64,000 bases of DNA from Variovorax sp. (lineage in GTDB: Bacteria > Pseudomonadota > Gammaproteobacteria > Burkholderiales > Burkholderiaceae_C), in assembly GCA_017744935.1 (NCBI GenBank), contig JAGIAI010000018.1, positions 1-64,000 on the forward strand, in the 5' to 3' direction. The notes under the pieces are model-generated. The model had not been told where the DNA came from and searched no databases. It worked only from the letters and a program-made list of their open reading frames with translations. Below are positions 52,255-59,757 of this stretch, piece by piece. Position 1 is the stretch's first letter; every line of letters starts with the position of its first letter. Made by a program: the position numbers and the translations under genes.

Positions 52255-53295
52255 ATGCGTGATTTACCCCTTCCCCCTTCCGGCGCCCTGCCCGTCATCG
52301 ACGTCTCCGGCCTTTCCGGCAACGGCCCCGCCCGCGACGAAGTGGCGGCAAGGATCGGCGCCGCATGCCGCGCCCACGGCTTCTTCTACGTGGTTGGCCA
52401 TGGCGTCGACCCGGCGCTCGCCAGGCGGCTCGAAGAACTGAGCCACCGCTTCTTCGCCCTCGATGAGGCGACCAAGATGCGCTGGCGCATGGCGCTGGGC
52501 GGCCGGGCGTGGCGCGGCTACTTTCCGCTCGCTGGCGAACTGACCTCGGGCCGCCCGGACTGGAAGGAAGGCCTCTATCTCGGCACCGAGCTGCCTGAAG
52601 ACCACGCGCTCGTTCGCGCCCGCACGCCGGTGCACGGACCGAACCTGTTCCCCGAAGTCGAGGGAATGCGCGAGACCATCCTCGCCTACATGGACGCGGT
52701 CACGCAGCTCGGGCACCGGCTCATGGAGGGCATCGCGCTCAGCCTCAGGCTGCCGGCCGACTACTTCGCGCGGCGCTACACGGCGGATCCGCTGATCCTG
52801 TTCCGCATCTTCAACTACCCGACGCAACCCGTTCCGGAAGGCATGGATGTGCATTGGGGCGTCGGCGAGCACACCGATTACGGCCTGCTCACGATCCTGC
52901 ATCAGGACGATGTTGGCGGTCTGCAGGTGCGCACGCCGGAAGGCTGGGTCGAGGCGCCGCCCGTCGCGGGCTCCTTCGTCTGCAACATCGGCGACATGCT
53001 CGATCGCATGACCGGCGGCCTGTACAAGTCGACGCCGCACCGGGTGACGCGCAACACCTCGGGGCGCGACAGGCTGTCGTTCCCGCTCTTCTTCGATCCG
53101 AACTTCGAGGCGCGCGTGCAGCGCATCGAGGGCCTGGCCGGTGCGAATGCGCTCGACGACAGCGCCCTTCGCTGGGATCGCGCGAACGTGCATGCCTTCA
53201 ACGGCAAGTACGGCGACTATCTGCTCGCGAAGGTCTCGAAGGTGTTCCCGCAGCTTCGCGACGAAGTGCTCCAGGACGTCCGGTCGAGCCTGTAG
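52255..53295 (+). CDS. Isopenicillin-N-synthase/2-oxoglutarate Fe(II) oxygenase family protein
   Basis: A 346-residue double-stranded beta-helix oxygenase. The first ligand pair is H-x-D in [16 protein letters not shown], the distal histidine is in [11 protein letters not shown], and the RxS substrate/oxoglutarate element is [12 protein letters not shown]. The N-terminal DIOX_N domain ([10 protein letters not shown] to [18 protein letters not shown]) is intact. The family covers ethylene-forming enzyme, flavonoid and gibberellin-type oxidases; the substrate here is unknown. Its 3' end overlaps the convergent GNAT gene by 79 bases. Confidence 0.9.
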   Translation: MRDLPLPPSGALPVIDVSGLSGNGPARDEVAARIGAACRAHGFFYVVGHGVDPALARRLEELSHRFFALDEATKMRWRMALGGRAWRGYFPLAGELTSGRPDWKEGLYLGTELPEDHALVRARTPVHGPNLFPEVEGMRETILAYMDAVTQLGHRLMEGIALSLRLPADYFARRYTADPLILFRIFNYPTQPVPEGMDVHWGVGEHTDYGLLTILHQDDVGGLQVRTPEGWVEAPPVAGSFVCNIGDMLDRMTGGLYKSTPHRVTRNTSGRDRLSFPLFFDPNFEARVQRIEGLAGANALDDSALRWDRANVHAFNGKYGDYLLAKVSKVFPQLRDEVLQDVRSSL

Positions 53296-53813
53296 AGCTT
53301 GTGCGGGCGCAGCGCGTGCCCTTCGGGGAGCGCGGGGTGCTCGAAGACACCGTCGGCCTTCATGCCGAGCCGCTGCATGACGGCCTCCGAGCGCAGGTTC
53401 GGCACAGCGGTGAACGAGACGATTTCCCGAAGGCCGATGCGCTCGAAGCCCACGCAGAGTGCGGCTCGCGCGGCTTCTTGCGCATAACCCTTGCCCCAGT
53501 ACGCCGGCGCGAGGCGCCAGCCGACTTCGACGCAGGGCGAGCACGGCAATTCAGGCCGGGGAATGCTCAGTCCGACAAAGCCGATGAAGTTGCCGCTTGC
53601 ACGTTCTTCCACTGCCCAGAGCCCCCACCCACGTTCATCGATGCCGGCTGCAATGCGGTCGACGAGCGCATCGCTTTCGGCGCGGGAGAGCGGCGAGGGA
53701 AAGAATTCCATCGCGCCCTGATCGGCGTTCAGTGCGGCGAAAGGCGCACGATCACTCTCGCGCCACTGGCGCAGGCGCAGACGTTCGGTATCGAGCTCGA
53801 TGCACTGCGCCAT
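53217..53813 (-). CDS. GNAT N-acetyltransferase (RimJ/RimL type)
   Basis: A 198-residue acetyltransferase. The acetyl-CoA loop is [18 protein letters not shown] (near 104-121, the Q/RxxGxG/A type) and the C-terminal block is [25 protein letters not shown]. The normal end of this family would be around PHKLYRLDR; the following 20 residues ([13 protein letters not shown] to the end) run over the end of the oxygenase gene and are probably a read-on tail. Substrate unknown. It is read in the same direction as the FtsX permease gene, starting nine bases after that gene's stop. Confidence 0.85.
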   Translation of the reverse strand: MAQCIELDTERLRLRQWRESDRAPFAALNADQGAMEFFPSPLSRAESDALVDRIAAGIDERGWGLWAVEERASGNFIGFVGLSIPRPELPCSPCVEVGWRLAPAYWGKGYAQEAARAALCVGFERIGLREIVSFTAVPNLRSEAVMQRLGMKADGVFEHPALPEGHALRPHKLYRLDRTSWSTSSRSCGNTFETFASR

Positions 53814-53822
53814 CGCGCTCTT

Positions 53823-56339
53823 CTATTCCGCCGCCTGCCGCAGGGTGGCAACGACCGGCCGACGCAGCACTTCGCGCAACCCCCACCAGCCGGCGGCCAG
53901 AGCCAGCACCGCGCCCGAGAGCGCACCGGCGATCGGCACCAGCGGCGACGCGGTCCAGGTGAAGTCGAACACATAGCGCGCGAGGCCCCATCCGATCGCG
54001 GACGCAACGATGCTCGCGAGAAAGCCCGCCATCAGTCCCACGCCGGCCAGCTCGGCACGTTGCACCTGGCGCAGCAGACTGCCGCGCGCGCCGACCGCAC
54101 GCATCACCGCGAATTCACGCGCACGCTCCTCGCGCGTCGCCGTGACCGAGGCAAACAGCACCACCAGCCCCGCCGCCAGCGTGAAGCCGAAGAGGAACTC
54201 CACCGCCCGGATCACCTGATCCAGCACGCGCTGCACCTGTCCGATCGTGGCGCTCATGTCGACGTTGGTGATGTTGGGATAGGTCCGCACGAGCGCGTTG
54301 TCGAAGCCCTTCACATCCGGCGCGCGAAACGCGCCCATGTAGGTCACCGGTACATCTGCCAACTCGGGCACCGTGTACATCACGAAGAAGTTGGCGTGCA
54401 TCGAGCCCCAGTCCACCTTGCGAAGCGAGGTGATGCGCGCATCGTTCTGCAGCCCGCCGATATCGAAGCGAAGCACGTCACCGAGCTTCAGGCCGAGCGT
54501 CTCGGCCAAGCCCTCCTCCACGCTGACTTCGCCCGCTGCGCCCGGTGTCCAGGTGCCGGCGGTGATCATGTTGTGCGGAGGCGCCTCGGCGCTGTTGCTG
54601 AGATTGAACTCGCGGTCGACCAGCCGCTTCGCGCGGTCGTCGGTGTAGTCGTCGGGCGAAACCGCCCGTCCGTTGACCGAGACCAGCCGGCCCCGAATCA
54701 TCGGATACCAATCGAACTTGCGCACGCCGGCGTCGCGCAGCGTCTTCTGGAATACATCGCTCTGGTCCGGCATCACGTTGATCACGAAGCGGTTCGGCGC
54801 ATCGGGCGGCGTGGCCTTGCGCCAGCTCGACACGAGGTCGGTGCGCAGCAGCACCAGAAGAATGAGCGCCAGAAGGCCAACCGCCAGTGCGCTGACCTGC
54901 ACCACGGCATACGCGGGTCGCGCCGAGATCTGCCGCGTGGCGAGCACCAGCCAGCGCGGCGCGGTCGTCTCGTTGACGCTGCGGCGAAGCACCAGCACCG
55001 CGAGCCAACTCAGCAGTGCGAATACCGCCACCGCACCCGCAAAACCGCCGACCGCGATCAGCCCCAGCTTGAGGTCGCTGCTCGCCGCGACCAATAGGGC
55101 CGCGAAGCCGGCGACGCCCAATGCGAGCACCGCGATCGACGCCGGCTTCAGGTTGCCGACATCGCGACGAATCACGCGCAGCGGCGGCACGCGCGAGAGC
55201 TGAAGCACCGGTGGCAGGCCAAAGGCGAACAGCAGCGTGAGCCCCACGCCAAGACCGAATGCGACCGGCCACAGGGTGGGCGCGGGCAGCGAGTTCTCGA
55301 CCAGCCCCGCCAGTAGCATCACGAAGGCGTAGTGCACGCCGAACCCGATCGCCACGCCGAGCACGCTGGCCATCACGCCGACCACGGCGAACTCGAAGGC
55401 ATAAGCGCCGGCGATGGTGCGCTGGCTTTGACCGAGCACGCGCAGCATCGCGCAGTCGTCGAGATGCCGGGCAGCGAACCCACGCGCCGCGAGTGCCACC
55501 GCCACCGCCGACAAAAGCGCGGCCAGCAATGCGACGAGGTTCAGGAATTTCTCGGCGCGGTCCAGCGTCTGGCGCATCTCGGGCCGTCCGCTTTCGAAGG
55601 ATTCGAGCCGTGCGCCGCGGACCTCGCCGCTCTTGAGGATTTCGGCCGCCCAGTCGCTGAAGCGCTTGACCGCAGCCGGCTCACCCGCCACCGCGAACCG
55701 GTAGCTCACCCGACTCGCAGGCTGCACGAGGGCGGTGCGCGGCACGTCGGCCTGATTGATCATCACGCGCGGCGCGAAGCTCATGAAGCCGGCGCCCCGG
55801 TCGGGCTCCAGCGTGATCACGCGGGCGATGCGCAGTCCGGCGTCGCCGAGCAGCAGCGTGTCGCCCACCTGCAGGCCCAGCGCTTCGAGCAGCGAGCCAT
55901 CGACCCAGGTGTCGCCGGGCGCCGGGATATCGCGAGTCGTCTGCCCCGGCGTCATGGTGTCGCTGCTGACGAGCAGGCTGCCGCGCAAGGGGTAGCCGGC
56001 CGTCACCGCCTTGAGCGCCACGAGCTTCGTGGCGCCGCCCTGCGCATCGCTCGCACGAGCCATGGTCGGAAAGCCGTAGTTCGTGGTGGTCTGCAGCCCC
56101 CACGCCCGCGCACGTTCGATGAAAGCGGCAGGGGTCGGGTTGTCGCTGGCGAGCACCGCATCACCGCCCAGAAGCTGGCGCGCATCACGCTGGAGGCCAC
56201 CCTTGAGGCGGTCGGCGAAGAATCCGACTGCCGTCAGCGCCGCAACGGCGAGCAGCACGGCCACGATGAGAAGCCGAAGCTCGCCCGCGCGAAGGTCGCG
56301 CCAGAGCGTGCGCCAGCCAAGGCGGAGGGAAGCGTTCAT
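53823..56339 (-). CDS. FtsX-family ABC permease (YbbP type)
   Basis: An 838-residue permease starting at ATG 56339 after a GGCGGAGGG site. An N-terminal helix (ELRLLIVAVLLAVAALTAVGF) precedes a periplasmic MacB-like domain (LKGGLQRDARQLLGGDAVLAS...). Two FtsX domains with the helices around LLAALLSAVAVALAARGFA and FGFTLAAGLVVLFASVTATREERAREFAVMRAVGARGS follow, giving about ten membrane spans. Homologues pair with the ATPase YbbA, next to the thioesterase gene tesA, and help export or membrane remodelling. No ATPase gene is adjacent here, so it must use one encoded elsewhere. Confidence 0.9.
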   Translation of the reverse strand: MNASLRLGWRTLWRDLRAGELRLLIVAVLLAVAALTAVGFFADRLKGGLQRDARQLLGGDAVLASDNPTPAAFIERARAWGLQTTTNYGFPTMARASDAQGGATKLVALKAVTAGYPLRGSLLVSSDTMTPGQTTRDIPAPGDTWVDGSLLEALGLQVGDTLLLGDAGLRIARVITLEPDRGAGFMSFAPRVMINQADVPRTALVQPASRVSYRFAVAGEPAAVKRFSDWAAEILKSGEVRGARLESFESGRPEMRQTLDRAEKFLNLVALLAALLSAVAVALAARGFAARHLDDCAMLRVLGQSQRTIAGAYAFEFAVVGVMASVLGVAIGFGVHYAFVMLLAGLVENSLPAPTLWPVAFGLGVGLTLLFAFGLPPVLQLSRVPPLRVIRRDVGNLKPASIAVLALGVAGFAALLVAASSDLKLGLIAVGGFAGAVAVFALLSWLAVLVLRRSVNETTAPRWLVLATRQISARPAYAVVQVSALAVGLLALILLVLLRTDLVSSWRKATPPDAPNRFVINVMPDQSDVFQKTLRDAGVRKFDWYPMIRGRLVSVNGRAVSPDDYTDDRAKRLVDREFNLSNSAEAPPHNMITAGTWTPGAAGEVSVEEGLAETLGLKLGDVLRFDIGGLQNDARITSLRKVDWGSMHANFFVMYTVPELADVPVTYMGAFRAPDVKGFDNALVRTYPNITNVDMSATIGQVQRVLDQVIRAVEFLFGFTLAAGLVVLFASVTATREERAREFAVMRAVGARGSLLRQVQRAELAGVGLMAGFLASIVASAIGWGLARYVFDFTWTASPLVPIAGALSGAVLALAAGWWGLREVLRRPVVATLRQAAE

Positions 56340-56394
56340 GGAGCGTGACGATAGCCGAGCGGCCAACGCCCGCCAAACCGAAGGATTTAGGCGC

Positions 56395-57258
56395 TCAGGC
56401 GGCCGCCGGCTGGCGAGCGTCCGCCAGTTCGGGCTGGAGCAGCAGCCGCCCGGCGCCCGCGAAGCAGAGGAAGCGCCGGTTGGTCGCGCGGCCGATGGCG
56501 CACAGGCCGACGCGGTTCGCCACCTCGTGACCCATCTGGGTGATGCCGCTGCGCGAAACCACGACCGCCACGCCCATCTGGGCCGACTTGATGATCATCT
56601 CGCTGGTCAGACGGCCGGTCGTGTAGAACACCCGTCCGCCGCCGAGCTCGTGCGCCGGCTGCATGGCGATCCAGCCGGCAATCGTGTCGATCGCGTTGTG
56701 GCGGCCGACATCCTCGACGAAGCAGCGCATGCGCACGTCTTCACCGCCGCCGTCCAGCGTGAAGAGCGCGCAGCCATGGACCGACCCAGCGGATTTGTAC
56801 GTGCTCTCCTGGACACGGATGGTGTTGACCAGCGCGTAGAGCTGCGCCTGCGTGATGCGCGTGTCCGGCAGACGCAACCGCTCGATGCCGGCCATCAGCT
56901 CGCCGAAGACGCTGCCCTGACCGCAGCCCGTCGTGACCACTTTCTTGGCGGTGCGCTCTTCGATTCGATCGATGCCGGCGCGCGTCCGCACAGCCGCGCC
57001 GCCCACTTCCCAGTCGACGGTGATGGATTCGACATCCGCCGCCGATTCGATGAGCCGCTGGTTCAACAGGTAGCCCAGCACGAGCAGTTCGGGCTCGGCG
57101 CCGAGCGTCATCAGCGTGACGAGCTCCCGGCGGTCGACGTAGACCGTCAGGTCCCGTTCGGCGGGGATGGAGACGATGCCGGACTCGCCGTGCTCATCGA
57201 CGATTTCGACCTCGCGCGTGAGCGGCGCCCGGGCCTTCGTCAGGCGCGGGAGCTTCAC
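56395..57258 (-). CDS. fdhD: Formate dehydrogenase sulfurtransferase FdhD
   Basis: A 287-residue FdhD protein, GTG start overlapping the preceding stop. Family blocks are LLVLGYLLNQRLI, VVTTGCGQGSVFGE (C112), DVGRHNAIDTIAGWIAM and GRLTSEMIIKSAQMGVAVVVSRSG. FdhD transfers sulfur from the cysteine desulfurase IscS to the molybdenum cofactor before insertion into formate dehydrogenase. In E. coli the loop has two cysteines (C121-x2-C124); only the first has an equivalent here. It is the last gene of the formate dehydrogenase operon. Confidence 0.93.
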   Translation of the reverse strand: MKLPRLTKARAPLTREVEIVDEHGESGIVSIPAERDLTVYVDRRELVTLMTLGAEPELLVLGYLLNQRLIESAADVESITVDWEVGGAAVRTRAGIDRIEERTAKKVVTTGCGQGSVFGELMAGIERLRLPDTRITQAQLYALVNTIRVQESTYKSAGSVHGCALFTLDGGGEDVRMRCFVEDVGRHNAIDTIAGWIAMQPAHELGGGRVFYTTGRLTSEMIIKSAQMGVAVVVSRSGITQMGHEVANRVGLCAIGRATNRRFLCFAGAGRLLLQPELADARQPAAA

Positions 57259-57659
57259 GGTTTGGTTGCGGGATGCGTTTCGGACGAAGGCTGGTTCGAA
57301 CTCGGCGGGTTCGCCGCCGTTGCCGCCGGCGAATGCGCGCCGGATGCCTCGATCGGCTTGGGCTCTTCGGGCGGGGCGAAGGCGAACGGGCCGGGGTCGG
57401 TGCAAGGCGGCGTGGGCGTGGGCGTCGGCACCGGTTTGCCGGCGGCGACGAGGCCGTCGCGCACATGGGCCGCGACCCGCTCCTGCGCCTGGCAGAGCTG
57501 GAAGGTGTCGACCTTGGCCGACCAGGCCGTCTTCTGCGCCGTTTCGGCCGCCTTGAGCTTGGCGTCCGGCGTTGCAGCCGGTGCAGGCAGCTTGGCGAAA
57601 GCAACCGGCGCGGCAAACGCGCCTGCGAGCAGGCCGCAAAGGATCAGCGACTTCTTCAT
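57255..57659 (-). CDS. Small exported protein inside the formate dehydrogenase operon
   Basis: A 134-residue protein with a clear signal peptide, MKKSLILCGLLAGAFAAPV to AFA. The mature part has a helical segment (LKAAETAQKTAWSAKVDTF, then QLCQAQERVAAHVRDGL), a proline/threonine run (PVPTPTPTPPC) and a low-complexity proline/serine tail. Two mature cysteines (in QLCQ and PPCTD) could pair. It overlaps both neighbours by four bases, so it is translated with the cytochrome b subunit and FdhD. No family recognised; it may be a periplasmic accessory to the membrane-bound enzyme. Confidence 0.75.
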   Translation of the reverse strand: MKKSLILCGLLAGAFAAPVAFAKLPAPAATPDAKLKAAETAQKTAWSAKVDTFQLCQAQERVAAHVRDGLVAAGKPVPTPTPTPPCTDPGPFAFAPPEEPKPIEASGAHSPAATAANPPSSNQPSSETHPATKP

Positions 57660-58867
57660 GAGGGACTTCCTTCGACACGCGCGCCGCCGACCGGCGCATG
57701 GGCCGCAGCCCGGGCCTCGGCGCTGCGTTGTGCCGGGATCTTGCCATCGGCGATGTCGTCGTACCAGAGCTCGTGATGCTCCTTGGCCCAGGTCTCGTCG
57801 ACGTAGCCCTCGCGCATCGCCGAGTAGGCGCCGCGCATGCCCAGCGTGCCGATGTAGATGTGGCCCATGATCAGCGCGATCATGAGCAGCGTAGCTGTCG
57901 CATGGACCATGTGGGCGATCTGCATCTCTCCGCGCGTGTAGACGAAGCCCGGAAGCAGCTTGTCGAGGAACAGCCCGGATGCGATCACGAAGCTGCCGAG
58001 GAAGAGCACGCCACCCCAGAACACCACCTTCTCGCCGGCATTGAAGCGGTGCGAGGGGGGTTCCCTGCCACCAAAGAGGCCACCACCCTGGCGAACCCAC
58101 TTCATATCGCCCTTTTGCGGCAGGTTGTCGCGGAAGAAGGTGAAGATCATGAAGAGCGTGGTCAGGACGAACAGCGGGCCGACGAAGTTGTGGATCGTCT
58201 TGAGCACGTAGGTGAGCCAGCCGAACAGCGCGCCGCCGAGGATCGGCAAGAGGAAGAACTTGCCGAAGGCCATCACCAGGCCGGAAATCGCGAGCACGAT
58301 GAAGGCGATCGCGTTCGACCAGTGCGTCGCACGCTCGAAAGGGGTGAAGCGCTCGATCTTGCGGCCGGTTTCCCTTTCGTGCAGGCCGATCGTTCCGCGC
58401 GTGAAGTAGTAAATCGTCAACGCGAGCAGCGTCACGAAGAGCAGCGCGGCGCCGTAGGGAATGATCAGGTTGTTGCGCGTCTGCCGCCACGCTTCGCCGG
58501 CGTTGGTGTAGTGCGAGCCCGGGTACTTCACGAAGCGCTGGATCAGGTTGCCCGCTTCCGGCGCCTGCTCGACCGGCAGGCTGCTGAACCCGGTGACACC
58601 GCCGCTCACCTGCCGCCACATGGGCGAGTTGTTGCCGGGCTGGACGCGCTGGCGCTCGCCGTTGGTCTGCTCCATGTAGCCGGGGTCCTGGCTTGCATCG
58701 GGCTTGACTTCGAAGATGTTCTGGCTGCGGATGCCGCCGTTGGGCAGGGCCGGCGCGGCGGGTGTCGCTGCAGGCTCGGGCGTCGCAGGCGGAGCCTGCG
58801 TCTGCGCACCGGCCACCCCGCAGCTCAGTACAGCGATGACGATCAGCGCGTTAAGCACGTGTCTCAT
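57656..58867 (-). CDS. fdhI: Formate dehydrogenase gamma subunit (cytochrome b556)
   Basis: A 403-residue membrane subunit. A signal peptide (LNALIVIAVLSCGVAGAQ) and a periplasmic segment of about 120 residues, rich in Pro/Ala at first, precede the cytochrome b domain. Four core helices contain the haem-ligand histidines, for example in FERATHWSNAIAFIVLAISGL, LKTIHNFVGPLFVL and MVHATATLLMIALIMGHIYIG. It passes electrons from the FdhAB dimer to quinone. The C-terminal tail is cytoplasmic. The stop overlaps the next gene by ATGA. Confidence 0.93.
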   Translation of the reverse strand: MRHVLNALIVIAVLSCGVAGAQTQAPPATPEPAATPAAPALPNGGIRSQNIFEVKPDASQDPGYMEQTNGERQRVQPGNNSPMWRQVSGGVTGFSSLPVEQAPEAGNLIQRFVKYPGSHYTNAGEAWRQTRNNLIIPYGAALLFVTLLALTIYYFTRGTIGLHERETGRKIERFTPFERATHWSNAIAFIVLAISGLVMAFGKFFLLPILGGALFGWLTYVLKTIHNFVGPLFVLTTLFMIFTFFRDNLPQKGDMKWVRQGGGLFGGREPPSHRFNAGEKVVFWGGVLFLGSFVIASGLFLDKLLPGFVYTRGEMQIAHMVHATATLLMIALIMGHIYIGTLGMRGAYSAMREGYVDETWAKEHHELWYDDIADGKIPAQRSAEARAAAHAPVGGARVEGSPS

Positions 58868-58879
58868 ACGGCCTCCGCC

Positions 58880-59131
58880 TCAGTTGATCCGCGTGTACTC
58901 GTTCTGGCTGAACTGCATGCGCGCCTTGAGATGCTGTTCCCAGGAGTTCCGGTCGCCAGGCTGCCATCCGCTGGCGGTGAAGGCGGTGCCGGTATTGGGC
59001 TGCGTGCCGCTGCCGGTCCAGGGCGGTGCATCGAACCGCACGCCATGCTCGTTGGTTTGGGGCCGCTCGCTGCAGGCGCCGAGCAGCAGCGCCGCGGCGA
59101 TGACAACGGCGGTCGCGAATGCGCGCTTCAT
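58880..59131 (-). CDS. Small lipoprotein between fdhB and fdhI
   Basis: An 83-residue protein with signal peptide and lipobox LLLGAC (cysteine near residue 20). The mature part is short and hydrophilic, GVRFDAPPWTGSG, then FTASGWQPGDRNSWEQHLKARMQ and NEYTRIN. It overlaps fdhB by ATGA and lies 12 bases before fdhI, so it is an integral part of the operon. No family recognised. It may tether or stabilise the periplasmic FdhAB part at the membrane. Confidence 0.75.
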   Translation of the reverse strand: MKRAFATAVVIAAALLLGACSERPQTNEHGVRFDAPPWTGSGTQPNTGTAFTASGWQPGDRNSWEQHLKARMQFSQNEYTRIN

Positions 59132-59748
59132 TTGGTGGCTCCATTCGTCGGCGTGCCGGCCTGACGCGAACCGTAGGCGGTACCCCAACCCCAGACTTCG
59201 GCGCCCTTGCCGCGCTGGACCACGCGCGTGCGGAAGATGTCCGCGACCACATCGCCATCGCCCGCGAGCAGCGCCTTGGTCGAGCACATTTCCGCGCAGG
59301 CAGGGAGCTTGCCTTCCGCGAGGCGATTACGTCCGTACTTCTCGAATTCCGCCTGCGAGCCGTTGGCCTCGGGGCCGCCGGCACAGAAGGTGCACTTGTC
59401 CATCTTGCCGCGCGCGCCGAAGGTGCCCTGCGACGGGAACTGCGGGGCGCCGAACGGGCAGGCGTAGGAGCAGTAGCCGCAGCCGATGCACACGTCCTTG
59501 TCGTGCAGCACCACGCCTTCCTCGGTGCGATAGAAGCACTGCACCGGACACACCGCCATGCACGGCGCGTCGGAGCAATGCATGCAGGCGACGGAGATCG
59601 AGCGCTCGCCCGGCACGCCGTCGTTCAGCGTGACGACACGTCGGCGGTTCACGCCCCACGGCACTTCGTTTTCGTTCTTGCACGCGGTGACGCAGCCATT
59701 GCATTCGATGCAGCGCTCGGAGTCACAGATGAATTTCATTCGGGCCAT
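59128..59748 (-). CDS. fdhB: Formate dehydrogenase beta subunit, four [4Fe-4S] clusters
   Basis: A 206-residue ferredoxin-like subunit. Sixteen cluster cysteines are arranged in four groups, including CIECNGCVTACKNEN, CMHCSDAPCMAVCPV, CIGCGYCSYACPFG and KCTFCAGG with the distant PACAEMCSTKAL. It conducts electrons from the molybdenum subunit to the cytochrome b subunit. It has no signal peptide and should be exported with FdhA by the Tat system. It lies nine bases after fdhA. Confidence 0.95.
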   Translation of the reverse strand: MARMKFICDSERCIECNGCVTACKNENEVPWGVNRRRVVTLNDGVPGERSISVACMHCSDAPCMAVCPVQCFYRTEEGVVLHDKDVCIGCGYCSYACPFGAPQFPSQGTFGARGKMDKCTFCAGGPEANGSQAEFEKYGRNRLAEGKLPACAEMCSTKALLAGDGDVVADIFRTRVVQRGKGAEVWGWGTAYGSRQAGTPTNGATK

Positions 59749-59757
59749 GTGATCTCC

